A program made the position numbers and the translations under genes. DNA of 64,000 nt from CAYNRA01 sp046293395 (GTDB lineage: Bacteria > Bacteroidota > Bacteroidia > Cytophagales > Spirosomataceae). Below are positions 54,879-62,778 of this stretch, one piece after another. The DNA lies in contig JBKBOU010000002.1 in the NCBI GenBank assembly GCA_046293395.1, forward strand, positions 868,001-932,000, read 5' to 3'. The notes under the pieces are model-generated. The model was not told where the DNA came from and did no database searches. It worked only from the letters and a program-made list of their open reading frames with translations. How positions within the stretch are numbered: position 1 is the stretch's first letter; the number at the start of each line of letters is the position of its first letter.

Positions 54879-55868
54879 ATGGAAAATGAATGGTTCACCC
54901 TCGACTGGTTTAAGGTAGCCACCCTCACTTCTTTTGTGTGGAAAAACCCGTATTACCTGTATGCCATCGTCGGAATCCCATTTCTTTTCCTTTTCCGGTG
55001 GCTTTTTTCCCCAAAAAGACAAGTTTTATACCTTGCTCTTCCACCCGAACGCCGGCAAACACATTGGTCTAGTTACTTTCGTTTTTTGATTCCAATTACT
55101 TTTTCGGCGGCTCTTTTCTGTATTCTTCTTGCACTTGCACGCCCCCAACGAATTTTGGAAAGTAAAGAACAATATGCAGAAGGAATAGACATTATGCTCG
55201 CTCTGGATGTATCGGGCTCGATGGGTGAAACAGATTTGCAACCTACGCGCCTCGAAGCAGCTAAACAAGTAGCCCGTGAATTTATCAAGGGGAGACAAAA
55301 TGACCGCATCGGACTTGTTGTATTTGCTGGCGAACCCCTCATTTTATCTCCCCTAACAACAGACTACGCCACTCTAAACGCATATATTGATGAAATTTAC
55401 GAAGGGATGATTCCCGTAGATGGAACGTCGCTTGGTACAGCACTTGCTACCTGCATTAATCACCTTCGGGATGTTCCGAGTAAAAGTAAAGTAACGATTC
55501 TTCTCAGTGACGGAGATAGTAAAAATGACGTTCTTCCGCCTATCAATGCGGCAGATTTGGCAAATTTTTTCTCTATTCGCCTCTATACCATTGCTGTCGG
55601 GCGGGATAGTGACCAAGAAATTGTGAATGAAAAAACACTGCGTGAAATCGCAAAAGAAGGAAAAGGAGCTTTTTTTCGAGCTACGGACAACGAAACATTG
55701 ACTACGATTTTCAAGCAAGTAAACCGAATGGAAAAAGCAAAAATCGAGCGTGAAACCCTCCAAGACGTGCGAGATTATTACTATATCTACATTTACTGGG
55801 CGATTGTCCTTTTATTAATCACCCTCTTACTAAAAAACACAGCTCTGGGGAATATCCTAGAGGATTAA
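54879..55868 (+). CDS. VWA-domain membrane protein, BatA-like
   Basis: 329 residues with two N-terminal helices (about 26-42 and 66-86), a von Willebrand A domain (about 98-290) with MIDAS DVSGSMGETD, the T of DGTSLGT and the D of LSDGDSKND, and a C-terminal helix (about 302-322). This is the architecture of BatA-type aerotolerance proteins of Bacteroidota, which usually lie with batB/C/D and a MoxR ATPase; none is here, so this is an orphan copy. Its stop overlaps the convergent udk stop. Confidence 0.83.
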   Translation: MENEWFTLDWFKVATLTSFVWKNPYYLYAIVGIPFLFLFRWLFSPKRQVLYLALPPERRQTHWSSYFRFLIPITFSAALFCILLALARPQRILESKEQYAEGIDIMLALDVSGSMGETDLQPTRLEAAKQVAREFIKGRQNDRIGLVVFAGEPLILSPLTTDYATLNAYIDEIYEGMIPVDGTSLGTALATCINHLRDVPSKSKVTILLSDGDSKNDVLPPINAADLANFFSIRLYTIAVGRDSDQEIVNEKTLREIAKEGKGAFFRATDNETLTTIFKQVNRMEKAKIERETLQDVRDYYYIYIYWAIVLLLITLLLKNTALGNILED

Positions 55869-56518
55869 CTCAATTCATTTCTCTCCTCTAGGATAGTCCG
55901 CATATAACTCGTTAATATTTTCAAGCCGTTTGCAAAATGTTGGTTATTATTGATGACAATATCTGCATCGTATTTGGAAGGCTTGATAAACTTTTCGTAG
56001 GTTGGCGCAACGTGGTTTTCCCAGCGGTAAAGAACATCCTCTAGGTCGTATCCGCGTTCGCTATTATCCCGAATAATTCTTCGCTTGATTTTGATATGTT
56101 CTTTGGCGTCAATGAAGACTTTCAAGTCCAATAAACGGGAAATGTGGTACGAATGAAACACGAAAATACCTTCTACAACGATGATAGGAGCTGGTTTAAA
56201 AACCAATGTTTTAGGTACTACATTGGGATTATTGAATGTATATTCTTTTTGTGTCACTTCTTGCCCAGATTTAAGGGCAGCAATGTGTGAAGCGTATAAC
56301 TCAAAGTCAATGGCTTCTGGTAAATCATAATTTTCTACCCCGTTCAAGTCCTTCGGAACAAAGTCCTTCGATTTATAGTAATTATCTTGTGAAATAAGAC
56401 AAACATCTGCTTCGTCAAATTCACTGAGTAAACTATGCAAGAAGAAGGTTTTCCCGGAGGCACTTCCTCCGGTAATTCCGATAACAAAGCTTTCTTGTGG
56501 TTGTGGAGTAGTCATCAT
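55865..56518 (-). CDS. udk: Uridine kinase
   Basis: Phosphorylates uridine and cytidine. The P-loop FVIGITGGSASGKTFFLHSLL (about 12-32), QDNYYKSKDFVPKDLNGVENYDLPEAIDFELY and VVEGIFVFHSYHISRLLDLKVFIDAKEHIKIKRRIIRDNSERG are typical. It has 217 residues. It is 20 nt downstream of purQ, probably one transcript, and its 3' end overlaps the convergent VWA gene by four bases. Confidence 0.93.
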   Translation of the reverse strand: MMTTPQPQESFVIGITGGSASGKTFFLHSLLSEFDEADVCLISQDNYYKSKDFVPKDLNGVENYDLPEAIDFELYASHIAALKSGQEVTQKEYTFNNPNVVPKTLVFKPAPIIVVEGIFVFHSYHISRLLDLKVFIDAKEHIKIKRRIIRDNSERGYDLEDVLYRWENHVAPTYEKFIKPSKYDADIVINNNQHFANGLKILTSYMRTILEERNELS

Positions 56519-56538
56519 ATAATTTATGCCTTTGGCTA

Positions 56539-57225
56539 TTAAGCCATCACACGTAAGATTTGTTCAAGAATGATTGCGCCGTCTGTATTTCCGAGGGCGG
56601 CATCGGCTGCTCTTTCTGGGTGTGGCATCATGCCGAAGACATTTTTTGCTGCATTGGTAACACCCGCAATATTTTCTAGACTGCCGTTCGGGTTCGCCTC
56701 TTCTGTGATTTCACCGGCTTCGTTGCAATATCTGAACAAAACTTGGTCATTGTCATTCAGGGCTTTCAATGTATCTGCATCCGCATAATAACGGCCGTCG
56801 CCATGTGCGATAGGCACTTTGTAAGCGATGGGTTCGAGTTGAGTCGTTAAAAGAGTAGAAGAACTCTGAGGTTTCAAGTAAATATTTTTACAAATGTATT
56901 TCTGAGACGTATTTTTCAGGAGAACACCTGGTACCAAGCCCGCTTCTACTAAAATCTGAAACCCGTTGCAAATCCCCATGACGTATCCACCTTTGTTGGC
57001 ATGTGCAATTACTTCGTTCATTATGGGTGAAAAACGAGCAATCGCTCCCGAACGTAAATAATCACCGTACGAAAAACCACCTGGCAAGAATACAAAGTCA
57101 CAGCCTTGCAAGTCATGGTCTTTGTGCCAAAGTTTCACTACTTCTTGGCCTAAATTATGGCGCAAGGCAAAAATGGTATCATCTTCACAATTGGATCCCG
57201 GGAATACAACAACTCCGAACTTCAT
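56539..57225 (-). CDS. purQ: Phosphoribosylformylglycinamidine synthase subunit I (glutaminase)
   Basis: Class I glutamine amidotransferase supplying ammonia for FGAM synthesis. It shows FPGSNCEDDT, LPGGFSYGDYLRSGAIARFS, the nucleophile elbow VMGICNGFQILVEAGLVPG (Cys about 88) and MPHPERAADA with the His-Glu pair. At 228 residues this is the separate small-subunit type. No purL or purS is adjacent. Confidence 0.94.
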   Translation of the reverse strand: MKFGVVVFPGSNCEDDTIFALRHNLGQEVVKLWHKDHDLQGCDFVFLPGGFSYGDYLRSGAIARFSPIMNEVIAHANKGGYVMGICNGFQILVEAGLVPGVLLKNTSQKYICKNIYLKPQSSSTLLTTQLEPIAYKVPIAHGDGRYYADADTLKALNDNDQVLFRYCNEAGEITEEANPNGSLENIAGVTNAAKNVFGMMPHPERAADAALGNTDGAIILEQILRVMA

Positions 57226-57263
57226 GAGGAGAAAAATTTATGGTTGGTATCTGAAATAAGCTG

Positions 57264-57271
57264 CAAAGTTA
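57264..57271 (-). promoter_or_regulatory. -7 promoter element for purQ-udk
   Basis: Minus-strand TAACTTTG, 38 nt upstream of the purQ ATG. It lies next to the left copy of the 37-bp direct repeat. Confidence 0.42.
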
Positions 57272-57281
57272 CACAATCTTC

Positions 57282-57318
57282 TCAACGATTTTGCCATTGT
57301 GCGTCGTTTTTCCGTCAT
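57282..57318. repeat. 37-bp direct repeat, left copy
   Basis: Exact 37-bp match to 62674-62710 in the same orientation; it begins TCAACGATTTTGCCATTG and ends TTTTTCCGTCAT. The two copies bracket the IS982 element and the two-gene biosynthetic unit. Confidence 0.95.
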
Positions 57319-57490
57319 ATCTTGCTTGAGGTAGAAAACCTAAAGAACTCCACTTTACTAGAAGTCAAAAGTATAGTGGAGTGGTTCGAGATGGATTATG
57401 GAGTTAATTTAAGATGACCTTGATTTACAAATTGTCTCTAAAGCTGACCCTATAACCCGTTTAGAATGACCTTGAAAAACAAACTATTTT

Positions 57491-58509
57491 AACCCGTTGT
57501 GCGGTTTACGTAAAGATGGCATTTTTTAATTTATTTATAGGTCTTCCATTGATAAAATTGAGATATTGTAGCACAGCTACCGCATTGACTTTGGTTACAA
57601 CTCTGGTGACTAAACCATTGAATGTTTTTGCGTAATTTCTTTTGAACATCATTTGGTCACATAGCTGGGAGAAAAGGGTTTCTATTCTTTTTCGGATATA
57701 GCGATATGCTTTGTTCCACTTGTCTTTTCGACTTATCATGTTTCTTCTTAGAGGTGTAATCAATTTGATTTTATCTTCTTCAAAGAGGCTTGTTTGATAT
57801 TGAGCGGAGAGGTAACCTTTGTCTGCAATTAACTCATAATCTGACAGTTGAGCTTTGTTGTCTAGTAGTCCGAGATACTTTACATCGTGTAGATTTGCAG
57901 AGGTAATTCCCACAGAAATCGGCACACCTTTTTGGGTAATCATTAGCTGCATTTTGAAACCGTAGTAATGCATTTTTAACGATGGGTTATAGCTTCGAGT
58001 GGGTAAAACGTGTACATCATCTTGGCATATTGTACTTCTTCGTATTCTTGGATTCATGCAAATAGGTATTGGGATTGAATCTAAAATGACTTTCTTATTT
58101 TGTCCATCTAGTTGGGATGCTACCCATTCAGAAATAGAATTGATAAATGGACTTAACCTTCTTTTTCTTCGGTTGTAAGTAGACCGGTCTATAAGGACAG
58201 GAAAAATCAATTCAAGATCACTTTTCATTTTAGTAAAGAGCCAACTTTCGGAATCTAAACTAATTATCTCTGCCAAGATAGCCAATGTAACCACCTCAAT
58301 ATCAGACCATTTTGGCGGATTTCGATAGTTTTGGAAGTTCCCACTGGGTAGAAGAAATTCGCTCAATGAACATTTGATAATTGGCAAAATTTTGTCGAAA
58401 TTCGTTTTTAGGTTGTACCTAGTAAAGGTTTGTGATGATTCCTTTAAGTTACTGATTATCAGCTATATGTACAACCTTTTTATGAAATTTTTAAACCACA
58501 CAACGGGTT
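57491..58509. mobile_element. Complete IS982-family insertion sequence
   Basis: 1019 bp with 18-bp terminal inverted repeats: AACCCGTTGTGCGGTTTA at 57491-57508 and the complement of AACCCGTTGTGTGGTTTA at 58492-58509 (one mismatch). It is flanked by the direct repeat ATTTT (57486-57490 and 58510-58514), which looks like the target duplication. It contains one intact transposase gene. The size and ends beginning AACCC fit the IS982 family. Confidence 0.87.
57506..58387 (-). CDS. IS982 family transposase
   Basis: 293-residue DDE transposase: first Asp in KVILDSIPIPICMNPRIRR, second in YELIADKGYLSAQYQ, and the Glu in IRKRIETLFSQLCDQMMFKRNYAKTFNGL. The motif DSIPIPIC followed by RIRR and the ETLFSQL helix are characteristic of IS982 rather than IS4 or IS5. 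The frame is intact, so the element may be active. Confidence 0.88.
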   Translation of the reverse strand: MPIIKCSLSEFLLPSGNFQNYRNPPKWSDIEVVTLAILAEIISLDSESWLFTKMKSDLELIFPVLIDRSTYNRRKRRLSPFINSISEWVASQLDGQNKKVILDSIPIPICMNPRIRRSTICQDDVHVLPTRSYNPSLKMHYYGFKMQLMITQKGVPISVGITSANLHDVKYLGLLDNKAQLSDYELIADKGYLSAQYQTSLFEEDKIKLITPLRRNMISRKDKWNKAYRYIRKRIETLFSQLCDQMMFKRNYAKTFNGLVTRVVTKVNAVAVLQYLNFINGRPINKLKNAIFT

Positions 58510-58600
58510 ATTTTAGTGTAATTTGCCTGTAAATAATATCTCAACTACTTCAACAAAATCGATGACTTCGTTCTTATTTTAATAACTCAAACCCTTTGTA

Positions 58601-59617
58601 ATGTCAGAAAATTTAATTTTACCCGTCTCTTCTACCGAAAACGGCACCGAGTATTCGTGTGCAAACGAAGAACAGATTGAAATGGTCAATGCATGGATGA
58701 ACGATAAAGTAATGTTTATTCGTGAAATTTGGGCGCAAAATCAACCTCCTACTATTCAAAAACATCTACAAACTTCGGCTATACTTGCGGATAAAATTTT
58801 ACACATCCTAATCCACCGAATATTCAATTACCAATCGAAAAAGAATCTGGCTCATATTATACCAAAGGTGAGATTAAATCTTGAAAAACAAATAGCCAAC
58901 GGCGTGCCCATCTGCTTTTTTTTTCTTTATAACGGAGGCTATCGCGCATCACCGTTCCCAAGTAATCCGTCGCTAATTTATGAACCTGACCAAACAGAAT
59001 GGATGCTTTTGTTTCAAATTACCCTATTGAAACAAAAAATAGCAGCGATTTATCCACATGGCATAGAATTTTTCATCGTCATCAATAACGGTGTAGCTCT
59101 TTGGACAAATGAAATCCCCTTATTCGAGACGGAAAGGTATGCGAATAAAATGCGGGAAATGATAACATTTTCAGGCGCAGAACGTGAGGTGTGTATCTTA
59201 GTACAATCTGAACTCTCTGACTTTGACCCAGACTATTCTTTTAGTTCAAACCGTCCTCATACGAAGATATCTGAACAGGATCATCTCAATGTAGAACGTT
59301 TTCTAGGTCGTTCTTGCAGCTATGAAGAAGCGTCTTTCAGATACACTATTTACCTGCAAGCAGAGGCAAAGTGGGCACTAGATTTATCTTCGTTAGTTTC
59401 GACGAAGGATGCACTCATCCTGAGGCAAGTTGCTCACCCAGATATGCTTTCGTTTCGCCCTTTTCCAGGTGGCGCCATCCGCATTCAAAATGGAAGTCTT
59501 GGATTTGAATACAACAATAATAAACTTATTCCAAGACTAATCACCTCTAAAACACTTGAAAAGCACACATTAGAAAAAAAACCTTTACACGTTTCCAATC
59601 CCTTCAGATACAATTAA
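58601..59617 (+). CDS. PvcA/DIT1-like protein (putative isonitrile synthase relative)
   Basis: 338 residues, no signal peptide. Residues about 60-180 resemble the Dit1/PvcA family, which makes isonitriles from amino acids and ribulose 5-phosphate: a helical lead-in (ADKILHILIHRIFNY), ANGVPICFFFLYNGGYRASPFP (100-120, where PvcA has ...P-aFP-KSp), PDQTEW (129-134, PvcA PDxxE), then LLKQKIAAIYPHGIEFFIVIN (142-162, PvcA L..LC..I...Y.PGa). Later parts (HLNVERFLGRSCSYEEASFRYTIYLQAEAKW and HPDMLSFRPFPGGAIRIQNGSL) are family-like in layout but divergent. The match is by eye and uncertain. It starts 91 nt after the IS982 end, with the synthetase gene 11 nt downstream. Confidence 0.4.
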   Translation: MSENLILPVSSTENGTEYSCANEEQIEMVNAWMNDKVMFIREIWAQNQPPTIQKHLQTSAILADKILHILIHRIFNYQSKKNLAHIIPKVRLNLEKQIANGVPICFFFLYNGGYRASPFPSNPSLIYEPDQTEWMLLFQITLLKQKIAAIYPHGIEFFIVINNGVALWTNEIPLFETERYANKMREMITFSGAEREVCILVQSELSDFDPDYSFSSNRPHTKISEQDHLNVERFLGRSCSYEEASFRYTIYLQAEAKWALDLSSLVSTKDALILRQVAHPDMLSFRPFPGGAIRIQNGSLGFEYNNNKLIPRLITSKTLEKHTLEKKPLHVSNPFRYN

Positions 59618-59628
59618 TACGAATTTGC

Positions 59629-62562
59629 ATGAATGATATTATGGAAAAAAGAGAAATGTGGAATCACTCCGTATTTTCACCACCGTCTGATGAAAAAATA
59701 TACCAATCGTTACCCGAATCTATTGCGAAAATTGCAAATCAATTCCCAAACAACCCCGCTATCTTATTTGAAAAAGAAACCTATAGTTTCCAGGATTTGT
59801 GCTCTCGTATTGCGGGACTTTCACAAGAAATAGACGAACGAGTCAAGACCCCTGGACCAATCGCTTTGGTTCAAACTGTTGGATTTGATGCCATTGCAGC
59901 TTGGTTTGCCTGTGGACTTTCAGGACGCGCCTTTTTATTACTTGACCCAGACCAGCCACAAACACGGCTTTTAGAAATCATAGAAACTGCGGGTTGCTCC
60001 ATGGTGTTAGCAGATGCGATTACCTCTCAAATTCTCGTAGATTTACCACCAAATAAACTATTTATTTCTAGTGGCCTAACTTGTACATTTCGTCTCAGAA
60101 AAAGTCCGAACCCTGAAAAGCCCGCCATGATATTTCCTACCTCAGGATCAACTGGAACTCCAAAGCTCATTACGTATGCTGCAACTACCCTTCAAGTGAA
60201 AGTTCAAAGTTCCATCCATCTGATGCAAGTACCTCAAGGCGCACGAGTCTTCATTGCAGGTTCTCATGCTAATTATGGCTTCCTACATCATGCCTTGGTT
60301 TTTTTACTCTCTGGCGGAACAATTTGTTTGGCAGATATAAAGTCAAAAGGTTTCAACGCTATTCTACATGCAATCACATATCAAGGCGCTAGACACATCC
60401 GGTTTACCCCATCTTTGTTTAGAAAGCTATCTGTCTTGCCACAATCTCTTGCCTCATTGCAGCTACTCGAAGGGGTTCGTTTTTCGGGAGAACCACTTCT
60501 TACAAATGATTTGAAACTTGCTCAGTCTATTTTAAATCCCAATTGCTTGGTGCAGAATGTATATGGAAGTACAGAAAGTGCCCTGTTTATTTGGAGTTCT
60601 GAAGCTCGTGATATTGCTCCAACAAATACGACGGCTCCCATCGGAAAAATCTATCCACTTTCCTCTTTTGCAATCAGACCACTGGATGACAGTATAGAGG
60701 AGTACATTACCGGCGAACTCTTGATACGCTCCCGCTTTCATGCATTGGGTGATTGGAAAAAAGACAAAATTGACAAAGAACGATTTCCACTACTCGAGGA
60801 GAGTGTGAACGAACGAATCTATGTAACGGGAGATATTGTAAAACAGCTACCCAACGGTGACTTGATGCATCTTGGTCGCCTTGACCGCATGGTTAAAGTT
60901 CGCGGAAACCGAGTCTTTCTTACAGAGGTTGAGTTTCAGTTACGTAGTATTCCTGGAGTAACAGCTGCCGTTGTCGTTGACCAAGTAGAACAAGGCAATG
61001 TCATACTTTATGGGTTTATTACCACGGATACAAATACTATCAAACCCGAAGATGTACGCACTACGTTAGCATTGAAGATACCAAGTTTTATGATTCCTAG
61101 TTATACAGAAATTTTAAATCAAATTCCTTTGATGCCTGGAGGTAAAGTAGATTTTCAAGCCCTACTATCATATATTTCGACCCATCCCAAAGAAGCATCT
61201 AATGAACAACATGTAACCAATGATTTTAACCGTCTCATTCAAATATGGGATTCTGTTTTATGGATAGGTGCACACAAATACGATTCCGATTTCCATGCAC
61301 TCGGAGGTGACTCTCTCAATTTTATGGTACTCATAGACGAATTAGAAAATACTTTTGGAAAAAGTCTATCCCTAGAAACCGTGAGAGATAACTGTACCTT
61401 AACAACCCTTGCCGAAATACTTCACATTGAAAAACCTCAATTCCAGCAAGAGAAAAAATACGAAACTGTCCAAGCGAGTTTATTGAGACCAAGTTTAAAA
61501 CCATCCAAAGGAATAGCTATGTCTGTCCCAGGCTTTGGAGGATATAGTGGTGCATATCCGTTTCATCAAGCAGGTTTCTTTGAAGACTTTGATATATGGC
61601 AAATTGACTTTCCTATAAAAAAAGGTTCTATGCAAGAAAATAACCGGTACTGGAAAGCTGCTCAAAAAATTATAGAGGGGATTAGTAAAGGGAGTATTCC
61701 AGCTCCCAAAATTCTATTCGGGTCATCCTTTGGAGGTGGTTTTGCTTGGTTACTTGGTAAACTCTTGGCTGGCTCCCCTTTTTGTCCTGAATTTGTCGTC
61801 ATGGTAGATGCCCCACCTCTACACAGAAGGCATGCTTTCCGTACAAAAGCCCTTAAAAAAGCACTACTTTATGTTGCGAGCTTCCAACCTCCATCCATCA
61901 TTCATCTACAACGAGCACCTCTTCCTGTTTTTGGAAAGAGAGGCATGCTAATAGAGGTCTGGGATTGGAAACCAGAAGATAACATCTCTCTAATCGTCAA
62001 TATTCCTGTGATTGGACATTCAGAAATGTCTAACTGGAGAATTCTGAGCTTAGCAAAAGAACCTGTTGACTTATTTTTACAAGGAACAAGGGTGAATAAT
62101 CTGTGGCAACATACACTTTATCCAACCAATTTAATAGAGTTTGAAATATTTTCAGCTTTCAATGGAAGTCAAAATATGGTACAAAAAGTTATGAATGAAC
62201 TCATGCTTAACTTTAAAAGCTTAAGTTTCGACAGTTTAATGCATTTGTCTATTCTATTCTACCTGCACGATAACCCCAAAAAGGCTATTGAACTGCTACA
62301 TTATGGAAGTAAGAAATGGCCATATTCGGGTGCCTTCCGTTACTTAAACAACAGGATCAGACGAAAATCAGATATGCTAATTTCCCCGGATCAGATTCCA
62401 AATATTTTTCCTCGGAACATCCAAGTCTATGAAACCAGACTATCAGCAGCATTGAGTAAAATGGTTCGATTAAAACCTTTACCAATCAGATTATTCTATT
62501 TTACCATTGATGTAATCAGTGCTACTTTTTTATCTCGATTTGTAGCAAAAATAAAACAGTAG
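59629..62562 (+). CDS. Single-module NRPS-like synthetase: adenylation, carrier protein, thioesterase, C-terminal extension
   Basis: 977 residues, no condensation domain. The adenylation domain (about 30-520) has A3 FPTSGSTGTPK (169-179), A5 NVYGSTES (310-317), A7 YVTGDIV, A8 GRLDRMVKVRGNRVFLTEVE and A10 PLMPGGKVD. The carrier domain (about 535-605) has the phosphopantetheine serine in LGGDSLNF (S562). The thioesterase (about 625-850) has GSSFG with S700, D727 in VMVDAPP and a candidate H797 in IGHSEM; the 27-residue Ser-to-Asp spacing is typical of NRPS thioesterases. About 110 residues of unrecognised C-terminal extension follow. The usual Asp of amino-acid-binding pockets seems absent (NYGFLHH region), hinting at a non-amino or keto/aryl acid substrate. 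It is coupled to the preceding gene. Confidence 0.85.
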   Translation: MNDIMEKREMWNHSVFSPPSDEKIYQSLPESIAKIANQFPNNPAILFEKETYSFQDLCSRIAGLSQEIDERVKTPGPIALVQTVGFDAIAAWFACGLSGRAFLLLDPDQPQTRLLEIIETAGCSMVLADAITSQILVDLPPNKLFISSGLTCTFRLRKSPNPEKPAMIFPTSGSTGTPKLITYAATTLQVKVQSSIHLMQVPQGARVFIAGSHANYGFLHHALVFLLSGGTICLADIKSKGFNAILHAITYQGARHIRFTPSLFRKLSVLPQSLASLQLLEGVRFSGEPLLTNDLKLAQSILNPNCLVQNVYGSTESALFIWSSEARDIAPTNTTAPIGKIYPLSSFAIRPLDDSIEEYITGELLIRSRFHALGDWKKDKIDKERFPLLEESVNERIYVTGDIVKQLPNGDLMHLGRLDRMVKVRGNRVFLTEVEFQLRSIPGVTAAVVVDQVEQGNVILYGFITTDTNTIKPEDVRTTLALKIPSFMIPSYTEILNQIPLMPGGKVDFQALLSYISTHPKEASNEQHVTNDFNRLIQIWDSVLWIGAHKYDSDFHALGGDSLNFMVLIDELENTFGKSLSLETVRDNCTLTTLAEILHIEKPQFQQEKKYETVQASLLRPSLKPSKGIAMSVPGFGGYSGAYPFHQAGFFEDFDIWQIDFPIKKGSMQENNRYWKAAQKIIEGISKGSIPAPKILFGSSFGGGFAWLLGKLLAGSPFCPEFVVMVDAPPLHRRHAFRTKALKKALLYVASFQPPSIIHLQRAPLPVFGKRGMLIEVWDWKPEDNISLIVNIPVIGHSEMSNWRILSLAKEPVDLFLQGTRVNNLWQHTLYPTNLIEFEIFSAFNGSQNMVQKVMNELMLNFKSLSFDSLMHLSILFYLHDNPKKAIELLHYGSKKWPYSGAFRYLNNRIRRKSDMLISPDQIPNIFPRNIQVYETRLSAALSKMVRLKPLPIRLFYFTIDVISATFLSRFVAKIKQ

Positions 62563-62673
62563 TCATGCTAATTTTATCACTTCCTAAATCTTGTAGAATT
62601 ATGTGAAGTAAAAAACAAATACTTAGAAGATAGTAACTCAAAGTTTAGTTCGCGAATTACACCCAATCCAGAT

Positions 62674-62710
62674 TCAACGATTTTGCCATTGTGCGTCGTT
62701 TTTCCGTCAT
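62674..62710. repeat. 37-bp direct repeat, right copy
   Basis: Exact copy of 57282-57318, located between the end of the synthetase gene and the stop of the asparaginase gene. It could mark the right edge of an inserted segment or be one copy of a dispersed intergenic repeat. Confidence 0.95.
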
Positions 62711-62714
62711 TCGT

Positions 62715-62765
62715 CTCCAAAAACAAAGCGAGGGCGCACACTTGTTTCGTGCCCCCCGCTTATCT
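62715..62765 (-). terminator. Imperfect hairpin after the asparaginase gene
   Basis: On the minus strand AAGCGGGGGGCAC can pair imperfectly with GTGTGCGCCCTCGCTT, followed by TGTTTTTGG. It is a probable terminator with some mismatches. Confidence 0.5.
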
Positions 62766-62778
62766 AACTAAACCTCTA

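Noticed and set aside
57282..57318. Short peptide MTEKRRTMAKSL... encoded on the minus strand of the 37-bp repeat
   Set aside because: The two copies diverge right after the repeat and give unrelated 17- and 26-residue ends. The right copy has a GGAG before the ATG, but no family is recognised.
57157..57417. Plus-strand 86-residue frame across purQ and the gap
   Set aside because: Half of it is antisense to purQ, there is no recognisable domain and no ribosome site.
57417..57490. Left flank of IS982 as the end of a second element (AACCCGTT, GACCTTGA twice)
   Set aside because: Only short partial matches, no matching opposite end and no transposase; kept as a remark only.
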